Assembly: GCA_050176585.1 (NCBI GenBank)
Contig: JBFXHX010000020.1
Location: 5,799 to 69,798, forward strand
Direction of reading: 5' to 3'
Origin: CAYYWP01 sp050176585
Lineage (GTDB): Bacteria > Desulfobacterota > Binatia > HRBIN30 > CADEER01
Length of the DNA: 64,000 nt
The notes below the pieces were generated by a model. That model did no database searches. It saw only the letters and a list, made by a program, of their open reading frames with translations, and was not told the origin of the DNA. Positions within the stretch are counted from its first letter, which is position 1. Every line of letters begins with the position of its first letter. The position numbers and the translations under genes were made by a program. Shown one piece after another: positions 51,241 to 59,070 of this stretch.

Positions 51241-51984
51241 ATGAGCAACGAGCTGGCAGAACTGAAGGCCTTGTTGCTGGACATCAAGTCCAGTCTCACC
51301 CGCCTCGAAGACATCAACGCGATCGAGCGCGTGATCGTCACGTACGCGCGCGGCTGCGATCGCGGCAACGATCCCGAGATCATCGGACCGTTGTTCGCCG
51401 AAGACGGCACGTGGGAGTGCAAGGGGTTTGGCAAGTATCACGGTCGCGACGCCGTCGCGCGCGGCTTGCACGGCATCGCGGGCGAGAAGATCTGGTGGTC
51501 GCTGCACTACATGATCTCGCCGCTGATCGACGTCGATCCGGCTGGCGAGACGGCCACGGCGTTCTGGTACCTGTGGGAGTCGGCGACGGTGCCCAACGCG
51601 GTCACCGACGAAGCCGAACCGCATTGGATTGGCGGCACGTACGATACGCACCTGGTGAAGCGCGCAGGCCGCTGGTTCATCAAGTCCATGGAGCTCAAGC
51701 TGAACATGGTGAGCCCCTACCAAGCCGGGTGGGTGGACCAGCGCTTTCTGGTCGGCAGCAACAAGGCGCCGTATCTGATGAACCTCGCGCCGGGAACGTA
51801 TTACTGGTGCGCCTGCGGCCGCTCCAAGAACCAGCCCTTCTGCGACGGCTCCCACAAGGAGACCAAACGCACACCGATCGAATTTACCGTGACCGAGCAC
51901 CAGCACGTTGCGCTGTGCGGATGCAAAGGGTCGAAGGCGAGACCGCACTGCGACGGTTCGCATTTGCGAATCAATCAGCGCTGA
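51241..51984 (+). CDS. SnoaL/NTF2-double CDGSH iron-sulfur fusion protein
   Basis: 247 residues from ATG 51241, after AAAGGGGGG. Residues ~20-160 are a SnoaL-4/NTF2 fold ('AIERVIVTYARGCDRGNDPE', 'FAEDGTWECKGFGKYHGRDA', 'HLVKRAGRWFIKSMELKLNM'), the fold of Rieske-oxygenase beta subunits. Residues ~185-247 carry two tandem CDGSH sites: C190-x-C192...C201-D-G-S-H205 and C226-x-C228...C237-D-G-S-H241, each able to hold one 2Fe-2S cluster by three Cys and one His. Placed directly after the Rieske alpha gene, it could be both beta-like partner and electron carrier; this is inference. I know of no described protein with this role. Confidence 0.85.
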   Translation: MSNELAELKALLLDIKSSLTRLEDINAIERVIVTYARGCDRGNDPEIIGPLFAEDGTWECKGFGKYHGRDAVARGLHGIAGEKIWWSLHYMISPLIDVDPAGETATAFWYLWESATVPNAVTDEAEPHWIGGTYDTHLVKRAGRWFIKSMELKLNMVSPYQAGWVDQRFLVGSNKAPYLMNLAPGTYYWCACGRSKNQPFCDGSHKETKRTPIEFTVTEHQHVALCGCKGSKARPHCDGSHLRINQR

Positions 51985-52169
51985 GTGGAGTTGGCCGCCG
52001 CGCACGCGGTGGCGTTGGATCCTTTCAGGAGGCCGGCGCGTGCAGGCGCCGCGCGAACAACTACAGCCCGAGCCGGCGGTCTGGTGGAAGCGTTCCGTAA
52101 CGCGCCGCCGCGGCGGCCGGGCGTAACGCGCCCGAGCTGAAGGCAGCCGGCGCTGAATCGGAGGCCGCG

Positions 52170-52361
52170 ATGCCGTTTGCACAAATCTATCTGCTCGAGG
52201 GTCGCACCGAGGACCAGAAGCGAGCCGTGATCGAGAAAGTGACCAACGCCCTGTGCGAGGCGGTCGGGGCGCCGCGCGAAAACGTGCGGGTGTGGATTCA
52301 CGACGTTCCCAAGTCGAACTGGGGCATCGCCGGCGTGACGGCCAAAGACCTCGGACGGTAG
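52170..52361 (+). CDS. 4-oxalocrotonate tautomerase (XylH-like)
   Basis: 63 residues, the exact size of the family, from ATG 52170 after GGAGG. Removal of Met exposes the catalytic Pro1 (MPFAQIYLLEGR). Mature Arg11 and Arg39 are both present, and Trp50 stands where the Pseudomonas enzyme has Phe50. It ketonises 2-hydroxymuconate, the product formed when extradiol ring-cleavage semialdehyde is oxidised. This fits the upstream catechol 2,3-dioxygenase; the intervening semialdehyde dehydrogenase and later hydratase/aldolase genes are not in the window. Confidence 0.93.
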   Translation: MPFAQIYLLEGRTEDQKRAVIEKVTNALCEAVGAPRENVRVWIHDVPKSNWGIAGVTAKDLGR

Positions 52362-52411
52362 CGCCCGCGCTCGTCCGTTGAGCTGCGGCGCGCTCGCCGC
52401 GCGCGGTGCCG

Positions 52412-52443
52412 AGCGCTCGCCGGTGCGCTGAGCGGCGAGCGCT
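52412..52443. terminator. Hairpin between convergent tautomerase and PhaC genes
   Basis: A perfect 10-bp inverted repeat (AGCGCTCGCC / GGCGAGCGCT) with a 12-nt loop lies in the 118-bp gap between the convergent 4-oxalocrotonate tautomerase and PHA synthase genes, and could end both transcripts. Confidence 0.6.
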
Positions 52444-52479
52444 ATTCGCGGCGCAGCGCCGGTCGGCGCCGAGCATTGC

Positions 52480-53619
52480 TCAGTCACCGGCATCTCGGCG
52501 GCCGTGCGCGGCGCCGCGGCGGGCCCGCGCCCGGAGCGGGGCGGTGCTGGCGCGCGCCGCGGTCGGCCGCGCATCCGAGCGGGGCGACAACCACCGCGCC
52601 ATCGGCTGCCAGACCAGCGGCGGCGCGGCGCGTCCGGCCAAGATTCCCATGTGGCCACCGGGAACGAGCCGGAAGCTCGCCTCGCCGCCAATCGCGTCCA
52701 ACTGCGCGCGCACGGCGTCGGGCGGGGCGATTCGATCCGTGCGGCCGGCGAAGGCGAGCAGGTTGGCGCGCACGCGCCGCAGGTCGGCCCGGCGGCCGCC
52801 AAAGCGCATCTGGCCGCGCACCAGCTCGTTGTGCCGCAGGAAGTCGCGCACGAATTGTTGGAAAGCCGCTTGCGGGTAGTCGGTGAACTGGCTCACCCAT
52901 TGGTTCATCGCATCGAAGCCGTTCATATATTCGCGGTCCCACATGTTCATGAACAGATCGGTATAGCGGGTGAGGTTTTTGGCCGGCGTCAGCAGGCGGA
53001 ACAGCGTGCTCGACAGTCCGCCGGGCACGTTGCCGACCCGCTGCGCCAGCGATTCGACCCGTGCGCCCGCGATCTGCGCCACCCACGCGAGCGTGCCCAT
53101 CTTGCTGACGTCGATCGGGGCGCCAATGGTGATCAAGTTGCGCACGGCGCGGTCGCCCGTGACGGCGAGGTACATCAAGGCGAAGAGGCCCCCCATGCAG
53201 TAGCCGACCAGCGACAGCTCGCGCGCATGCGTGGCCTCGCGGACGGCGCCGCACGCGGTCGGGAGCCAATCCAGGACGTAGTCGTCGAGCGTGACGTACG
53301 CGTCGGCCGCGTCCGGCTCACCGAAGTCGACCAGGTAGACGTCGAATGCCCGCTCGATCAGGAACTGCACGAGGCTGCGCCCCGGAAACAGATCGAAGAT
53401 GAAGGGCTTCACCATGAGCGGCGGCACGCACAGCACCGGCAGGTCGCGGCGCGGGCGCACCGTCGGGTCGCGATGCCGGTAGCGCCGGACGCTCAGCTTC
53501 CCGGACTGGTATACGAGCTCGAATGGCGTTTGGCCGACCACGCGCTGCGGGTCGCGGATCAACCACTCAATCCCGTTCAGAAAGCGCAGTAGCGCTCGCC
53601 GAGCCGGCCTTTCGAGCAT
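52480..53619 (-). CDS. phaC: Class III-like poly(3-hydroxyalkanoate) synthase PhaC
   Basis: 379 residues from the minus-strand ATG at 53619. The PhaC lipase-like box is GYCMGG, with nucleophile Cys141; the other catalytic residues are Asp295 (AGRTDRIAPP) and His323 (PGGHMG). 'TPFELVYQSGKLSVRRYRHR' and 'PVLCVPPLMVKPFIFDLFPG' are typical of the family. The size fits class III (PhaC ~350-390), whose partner PhaE is not nearby. The final ~40 residues are an Arg/Ala-rich tail of low complexity. It polymerises (R)-3-hydroxyacyl-CoA. Confidence 0.9.
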   Translation of the reverse strand: MLERPARRALLRFLNGIEWLIRDPQRVVGQTPFELVYQSGKLSVRRYRHRDPTVRPRRDLPVLCVPPLMVKPFIFDLFPGRSLVQFLIERAFDVYLVDFGEPDAADAYVTLDDYVLDWLPTACGAVREATHARELSLVGYCMGGLFALMYLAVTGDRAVRNLITIGAPIDVSKMGTLAWVAQIAGARVESLAQRVGNVPGGLSSTLFRLLTPAKNLTRYTDLFMNMWDREYMNGFDAMNQWVSQFTDYPQAAFQQFVRDFLRHNELVRGQMRFGGRRADLRRVRANLLAFAGRTDRIAPPDAVRAQLDAIGGEASFRLVPGGHMGILAGRAAPPLVWQPMARWLSPRSDARPTAARASTAPLRARARRGAAHGRRDAGD

Positions 53620-53722
53620 GCGGGGCACGGTAGTCGAGCGCGGTCCTGACCGGCAAGCATCCGGCCGCACGGCCGCCCGAGGCCGCATTGCGGCGCAGGC
53701 CGGCGTATGCGACTCGTCCGCC

Positions 53723-54538
53723 ATGGTGAATCTCGACGAGTGCGCGCGCGTCGCGCACGCGGCGGTCCTCGAGGCGGCGCAGTACCTGCGCGCCGCGGTT
53801 CGCCAGCCGCAGCGCGTCGAGCTGAAGGGCGCGATCGATCTCGTGACCGAGAGCGACCGCGCCGTCGAGTCCCTGGTGACCGAACGGCTGCGCGCCGCGT
53901 TTCCCGAGCACCGGGTGATCGGCGAGGAGGCGTCCACCGGCCGCGTCGCGCCGCGCCCGCACGCGCGGCAATACGCATGGTATCTCGATCCGCTGGATGG
54001 CACGACGAATTTCGCGCACGGCCACCCGCACTTCGCGGTCTCGCTCGCGCTGGCGCGCGGTCGCGAGCTGTTGCTCGGGATGGTGGCGGACCCGCTGCGC
54101 GACGAGCTGTTCGCGGCGGTGCGCGGTCGCGGCGCCACCCTGAACGGCGCGCCTATGCGTGCGTCGCGCGTTGGCGCGCTCGGGTCGGCGCTACTCGGGA
54201 CCGGCACGCCGTACGATCGGCGCGAACGCGCCGACCTGTACCTCGCCGTCATCAAAGCGTTCATGATGCGCGCGCAGGGCATCCGGCGCGGCGGCTCCGC
54301 GGCGCTCGACTTGTGCTGGGTCGCGAGCGGCCGGCTGGACGGCTATTGGGAGTGGCGCCTCGGACCGTGGGACGTCGCCGCCGGCGCGCTCATCGTGCGC
54401 GAAGCGGGCGGCTCGGTCAGCGACTTCTCGGGCCGCGAGCTCGATCTACACGGGGAAGAGACGCTTGCCTCGAACGGCGCGATCCACGCCGAGATGCTGG
54501 CCGTGCTGGCAGCTGCAAACGAGCCCCGTCGCGGCTGA
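53723..54538 (+). CDS. Inositol-monophosphatase family phosphatase
   Basis: 271 residues from ATG 53723. Metal-binding motifs are Glu in 'RVIGEEAS', then WYLDPLDGTTNFAHGHPHFA, and the later WD motif 'RLGPWDVAAGALIVREAGG'. The pattern suits SuhB/IMPase (Mg-dependent dephosphorylation of inositol phosphate or related sugar phosphates); a fructose-1,6- or histidinol-phosphatase role is possible. Divergent from phaC and convergent with a small secreted protein gene. Confidence 0.92.
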   Translation: MVNLDECARVAHAAVLEAAQYLRAAVRQPQRVELKGAIDLVTESDRAVESLVTERLRAAFPEHRVIGEEASTGRVAPRPHARQYAWYLDPLDGTTNFAHGHPHFAVSLALARGRELLLGMVADPLRDELFAAVRGRGATLNGAPMRASRVGALGSALLGTGTPYDRRERADLYLAVIKAFMMRAQGIRRGGSAALDLCWVASGRLDGYWEWRLGPWDVAAGALIVREAGGSVSDFSGRELDLHGEETLASNGAIHAEMLAVLAAANEPRRG

Positions 54539-54568
54539 CACCTCGGTCAGTCAGCGCCTGCGCTGCGC

Positions 54569-54844
54569 TCAATCGCCGGTGAACGACGTCGGATTGCGGC
54601 CGTAGCACGGGTTGCGGCGCCGGCGCTTGTGCTCGTCGAACAGCCACTCGTTGGTGACGTTGCGGCCGCCGCACAGCTCCTCCAGGCAGCGTCCGGTCGA
54701 CCCGTACCAGCGCTCGCCGACCGGCGTATCGCATTCGAACGGCGTGCGCGGGCGGTTCACATCCACCTCCAGCTGGCCCCTCGCGTCCCCTGGGCTGCCG
54801 AGCAGCGCGCCGGCGATGATCAGCAGCGCGATGAAAGGTGCCAT
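54569..54844 (-). CDS. Small secreted Cys-containing protein
   Basis: 91 residues from the minus-strand ATG at 54844. Signal peptide ~1-26 (MAPFIALLIIAGALLGSPGD), mature part ~65 residues with four Cys (TPFECDTPVGERWYGSTGRC; LEELCGGRN; RRRRNPCYGRNP). The mature domain is basic and may have two disulfides. No family recognised. It diverges from the dockerin-like gene at 55.0 kb. Confidence 0.65.
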   Translation of the reverse strand: MAPFIALLIIAGALLGSPGDARGQLEVDVNRPRTPFECDTPVGERWYGSTGRCLEELCGGRNVTNEWLFDEHKRRRRNPCYGRNPTSFTGD

Positions 54845-55012
54845 GGCGTATTCTGCTGCGCGGTGCTTGGCCGTGCAAGCGCGCGCGCTGAGTGCGTGCT
54901 TTGACGCTCGAAAGCATTTCGGAGTAGAGAACGCGTGCCGGCTTCGCGACATTCGGTTTTGGGGGGACAGCAACGGTCCGGATGGGTCGTTACCGAGCCC
55001 AAGGAGGCGTGA

Positions 55013-56146
55013 ATGGCTGCAGCATGCACTCGCTGGCGAGCGGCGGCGCTCACCGTAGCCAGCTTGATGGTCGGAACGCTCGCCAGCGCGCCCGCAGACG
55101 CTCAGTGCGTGGGCGACTGTGACGCGGACGGTCGAGTGCGGATCGAGAATCTCATGACCGGGGTGAACATCGCCCTCGAGCTCCTGCCGGTCAGCGCTTG
55201 CCCGGCCTTCCAGAACAGCGAGGGCGCTGTCGACGTCGCGCAACTGGTGAAAGCGGTGAACGCGGCGCTCGATGGCTGCCTCGGCACTCAGACGTGCACC
55301 TTGCGGCAGGACGTCATGTTCAGTCGGCTGGAGCTACACATCGCGGCATCGCCACAGCCGCTGGCGCTGCCGATCAACGGCTCGACTCGCGTGAGCTGCG
55401 GCCCCACGAACCCGGACGGCAGCGCCGAGTGCAGCTGCGAGATCATCTCCATCGATCCGATCACGACGCCGCTCGGCGTGGTCTGCATCACGCCGACCGA
55501 CAAGCCCTGTCCGCCAGCGCGCGTCTCCTGCCCCGGCGGGGAGGCGCTCAATGTCGATCTCGTGTCGAACGGCAACATCGGCGCGTGCGATGGCAACGCC
55601 GCTTGTGCGAGCTCGTGCGAGGCGGCGTGCGCGGAAACGGGAAGTCGGGTGCTCTCCAGCGGGTGTACCGGTTATTGCAACGAAGGCACCATGCAGGCGT
55701 GCTCCAGCGATGCGGAGTGCGCGCCAGACAACGGCCTGTGCAATGGGCCCGAGCCGCCCGCGCCGCTGGTACCCGACATCTGCCAGTGTAGCTGTCTGAA
55801 CTCCGCGGGCGAGGTCAGCGCACGCCCCGGCGAAGCCCAGTGCAATCTCGGCGCCAACCTGAGCATAGAGGCCGCGGCGCCCTGCGATGGCACGGACGTC
55901 ACCGTGCGCGTGGGATCCGTTTGCGCTCCGCAGACGACCGAGACCGCAAGCACGGTGATTCTGAATGCGAATGGCGGGACGGGAACGGTGCCGCGCGGCG
56001 GACCGGCAGTTACGATGGGGACGCCCGTCACCTGCGAGCAGTTCAGCGCCGGCGAGTTGACCGGCCTGCAGGTTCGCGGTGTGGCCAACTTCTTCGGCTC
56101 GGCGCTCGGCGACATTGCGAGCGTGATATTCACCGAGTGCCAGTAA
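55013..56146 (+). CDS. Secreted protein with dockerin-like module and Cys-rich body
   Basis: 377 residues from ATG 55013 after an ideal AAGGAGG. Signal peptide ~1-31, then immediately CVGDCDADGRVRIENLMTGV and 'VDVAQLVKAVNAALDGC', the same Cys-framed EF-hand pair as at 46.5 kb; the second loop is eroded (NSEGAVD), so only one calcium site may work. The ~290-residue body has 'STRVSCGPTNPDGSAECSCE', a Cys cluster (CASSCEAACAETG, CTGYCNEGTMQACSSD) and a beta-rich end. Function unknown; extracellular. Confidence 0.85.
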   Translation: MAAACTRWRAAALTVASLMVGTLASAPADAQCVGDCDADGRVRIENLMTGVNIALELLPVSACPAFQNSEGAVDVAQLVKAVNAALDGCLGTQTCTLRQDVMFSRLELHIAASPQPLALPINGSTRVSCGPTNPDGSAECSCEIISIDPITTPLGVVCITPTDKPCPPARVSCPGGEALNVDLVSNGNIGACDGNAACASSCEAACAETGSRVLSSGCTGYCNEGTMQACSSDAECAPDNGLCNGPEPPAPLVPDICQCSCLNSAGEVSARPGEAQCNLGANLSIEAAAPCDGTDVTVRVGSVCAPQTTETASTVILNANGGTGTVPRGGPAVTMGTPVTCEQFSAGELTGLQVRGVANFFGSALGDIASVIFTECQ

Positions 56147-56300
56147 GTGCCGTCGCCGCCGCGGCGCCGCCAATGGCGACCCGCGGCGGCGGAGCGTGCA
56201 GTCGCCAACTCCGCCGATCGCAGTCGCGATAGCCTGCTGCCACCGCGTTGACGCCAACACCGGCTATAGGCGAAGAGGCGTCGGGCGGATACGCGAGCAG

Positions 56301-56606
56301 ATGGGACGCGGCCAACGCTGGAATCCTGCCAACCTGCTGAACCTGCGCCGGGCGTTTGGCCTGTCACCGGAGGCGTTTGCCGAACGCGTCGGTAGCGTGT
56401 CGGCCAGCACCGTCCGCCGCTGGGAGAGCGGGCGCCACGTCCCGACGATTCGCCATCTCGAGGCGATCGCCGACGCATTCGATATCGACTTGGCGGTGTT
56501 CTTCGAGCCGGCAAACCCCGGCAAATCGGCGCGCAAGAAACCGCGCACGGAGCGCGCGCTGCCGGGACAGATCGAGCTTCTTCCCGGGCGCGTGCGCGAA
56601 ACGTAA
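56301..56606 (+). CDS. XRE-family HTH regulator
   Basis: 101 residues. Helix-turn-helix: LLNLRRAFGLSPEAFAERVG, 'SASTVRRWESGRHVPTIRHL', 'EAIADAFDIDLAVFF'. A short basic tail follows (KSARKKPRTERALPGQ). ATG 56301 has GAGCAG upstream; the frame is open further 5' without protein-like sequence. It could regulate its neighbours, but no operator is evident. Confidence 0.8.
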   Translation: MGRGQRWNPANLLNLRRAFGLSPEAFAERVGSVSASTVRRWESGRHVPTIRHLEAIADAFDIDLAVFFEPANPGKSARKKPRTERALPGQIELLPGRVRET

Positions 56607-57141
56607 CTGTGGCGCATAGGGATGAAAGGGGTGAACACCTGGAGAGTGAGGGCGATCTCAGCGGACCGCAGGAAGCCGTCGGCGCAGTCGGACCGACGGA
56701 TGGCGGTCCGCCGGAGCGGACTCGCTCGCTGCCGCCCCGAGCTGCCAGACGGGATGGTGGTGCAGGTCGGGGTCGTGTTCATGACCGCTCTCAATGGCGC
56801 ATCGAGGGTCACACCCGAGAACAGCACGCTGGCGTCCGCATCCACGTGCGTGGGCTCTACGCACTTCGACGCCGTCGGGTAAGCGGTAGATCGGCAGGCT
56901 CGGATCGTCTTGGGCGGGCTTGTTGCACCCGGGATTGTCGCCGCCGTGCACGATGGCGCGGCCCTCGCCGGTGCGCCTGACGCCGCGCCGGCGGGATCTT
57001 GGTGCGCAGAACTCAAGGCGAGCTCGATTGCGCGAGCGTCGAGCGCGCACGGCGCGCTTGTCTCGCGCAAGCGCAGGGGATACGCGTTCCGCCATACCGA
57101 CACACCGCGATGCCGCAAGACTGCGTGACCCGGGCAACCGC
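56607..57141 (-). pseudogene. Possible frameshifted gene remnant
   Basis: No intact gene, but two minus-strand frames join plausibly. One carries GDNPGCNKPAQDDPSLPIYR followed by LPDGV; the next, one base shifted near 56875, continues as KCVEPTHVDADASVLFSGVT and TTPTCTTIPSGSSG. Together they resemble a Cys-containing secreted protein broken by an indel. This is suggestive only. Confidence 0.3.
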
Positions 57142-57540
57142 ATGAGTGCCCTTCGTTGGTTCTGTATCGCACTGGCCGCCGTGTGCCTGGTGAGCAGCAT
57201 CGCTGTCCACGTGGCGGGCCTGGCCGGCTACGGCGTGCTCGGCGAACGGCTGTGGGTGCTGTTCGCCGCTTGGATCCCCGCGCTAGTCGCCGGAGTGCTG
57301 CTCCTGTCGCAATCGCGGCGCAAACGCGCGACGGGGAGCAACCCGGCCGCGCTGTTCGACGAAGCGCCGGCGTGGGCGCGGCGCATCACGCTGGGGTTGA
57401 TCGCCTACTGCGCGGTGACGCTGGTGATGGGCGTCATCCTGCCGGGAGATTTCACGCTGGGTCTCTCGGCCATCTGGGTATTCTTTTCCTGGATATTGCT
57501 CCTGACTGCATTGGCTGTACGCGGTGCCCGGGCTGAGTAG
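57142..57540 (+). CDS. Small four-helix membrane protein
   Basis: 132 residues from ATG 57142. Four predicted membrane helices: FCIALAAVCLVSSIAVHVAG; LWVLFAAWIPALVAGVLLL; ITLGLIAYCAVTLVMGVILP; AIWVFFSWILLLTALAV. Cytoplasmic loop rich in Arg/Lys (QSRRKRATGSN). No family recognised. Confidence 0.75.
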   Translation: MSALRWFCIALAAVCLVSSIAVHVAGLAGYGVLGERLWVLFAAWIPALVAGVLLLSQSRRKRATGSNPAALFDEAPAWARRITLGLIAYCAVTLVMGVILPGDFTLGLSAIWVFFSWILLLTALAVRGARAE

Positions 57541-57759
57541 CACACCCGGCTTCCGAGCGGTCGCGTTCGGTCGCGCTGGGACTGCAGCCGGCTTGCGCGC
57601 CGGATCAGGCATTCGCACCATTCCGAGCGGTGCGGCGGTTCTCACCCGCCCGGCAGGGCCGCGCTGGGAAGAAAGTTGTTGGTTTAGCGCGCGCTCCATG
57701 TGCAAGCTCGGTCGGTGACTCTGAAGCTGCAGCGTTGAGCCGCTGACGTGGAGGTCGAG

Positions 57760-59070
57760 ATGCGTGTTGCCGCGCGCTATGTTCAGATCGTCTGCCGCGT
57801 CTTCGCCGCTGCGCTCACGGGCGGCGCCTCCTCGGCCTCCGCGCTGGTGGTGAACGACTTCGCTGGCCGCGGGTGCGGCTCGGGCGCTCCTGCCATTTCG
57901 ATGGCCACCGCGCCCACCAGCCTCGCCTATTTGGACGGCATGCTGTACGAGACCGACGATCGCTGTCACGGCATTCACGTCATCCACCCAGACGGGCGCG
58001 CCGAGCGCGTGGTGGGCGCGGGCATACGCGGTAACACGAACGGACCGCCGGCGACGGCCCGGCTGACCAGCCCCAACGATGTAACGCGCGGCGGGGACGG
58101 GCTGCTCTACTGGACCGAGGGAGGAAAGCTGGTCAAGCGCATCGGCTCGAATGGGCAGGTCGAAGTAGTAGCCGAGCTGGTCGCGGCCGGCTCCAGCCTC
58201 CCGTTCGGCATCGCCGCTGACGCGAGGCGGGTCTACATCGCCGCGCAAAATGCCAATCGCGTTCTAGCGATCCGCACCCCGTGCAACGCCCCGTGTTCGG
58301 CGGAGCCGTTTGCCGGCAACGGCATGATCGGCTTCGGCGGCGATGGTGGCCCGGCCCTGGATGCCAAGCTGAATCAGCCGCGCGATGTGGCGGTATTGAA
58401 CGGCAACATCTTCATCGCCGATGTGCAGAACTTCCGCGTGCGGCGCGTCGGCTCAGATAACGTGATCACCACGGTGGCCGGCTCGGGGTTCGGCTTCGCC
58501 GGCGATGGTGGGCCGGCAGTGCAAGCGAAGTTCAGAGCGCCAGTCGCGATCGCGCTCAGTCCCGACGGGGTGCTGTACGTCGCCGACAGCGAGAGCCATC
58601 GCATCCGCCGCGTGGGCGTGGATGGGATCATCAACACCGTCGCTGGCACCGGCGAAGGGCAGTCGGTGGCGATGCCGGCGATCGCACCCGAGGATGTTGG
58701 CGTCGGCTACAATCCCCTCAAGCTCAAAATCTCCAAACCCTCTTCCGTGGCTGTCGATGCACAGGGCGGCGTGTACATCGGCAGTCGCGAGGACGGTGTG
58801 GTTCTCCGCCTGTCGGCGGGAGAGCCGAACGAGCCAACGCCGTCACCGAGCCCAGCGCCACCGGAGCGGTGCGATGTGACCGGTGACGGCAGTGTGGACG
58901 GTCTCGATGCGGCGCTGATCATGGATTTCGTGCTCGGTGCGAGAGGGTTGTGCGCTACCGGCCCGTCGGGGGTCCGCCGGTGCGATCTAAGCGGTGACGG
59001 CAGGGTTACCGGCGCCGATGCCGCGCGCGTCCTGCAATTCATCTCGGGCATGAGCCCGACGTGTCCCTGA
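57760..59070 (+). CDS. Secreted NHL beta-propeller with C-terminal dockerin-like module
   Basis: 436 residues from ATG 57760, with GGAGG six bases upstream; a GTG four codons earlier is possible. Signal peptide ~1-28. Residues ~35-360 are NHL-type propeller blades (AYLDGMLYETDDRCHGIHVI; LNQPRDVAVLNGNIFIADVQ; VAIALSPDGVLYVADSESHR; ISKPSSVAVDAQGGVYIGSR). A Pro/Ser linker leads to a dockerin type I-like pair: CDVTGDGSVDGLDAALIMDF and CDLSGDGRVTGADAARVLQF. The two loops are longer and closer to true dockerins than those at 46.5 and 55 kb. The role is probably extracellular binding. Confidence 0.88.
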   Translation: MRVAARYVQIVCRVFAAALTGGASSASALVVNDFAGRGCGSGAPAISMATAPTSLAYLDGMLYETDDRCHGIHVIHPDGRAERVVGAGIRGNTNGPPATARLTSPNDVTRGGDGLLYWTEGGKLVKRIGSNGQVEVVAELVAAGSSLPFGIAADARRVYIAAQNANRVLAIRTPCNAPCSAEPFAGNGMIGFGGDGGPALDAKLNQPRDVAVLNGNIFIADVQNFRVRRVGSDNVITTVAGSGFGFAGDGGPAVQAKFRAPVAIALSPDGVLYVADSESHRIRRVGVDGIINTVAGTGEGQSVAMPAIAPEDVGVGYNPLKLKISKPSSVAVDAQGGVYIGSREDGVVLRLSAGEPNEPTPSPSPAPPERCDVTGDGSVDGLDAALIMDFVLGARGLCATGPSGVRRCDLSGDGRVTGADAARVLQFISGMSPTCP

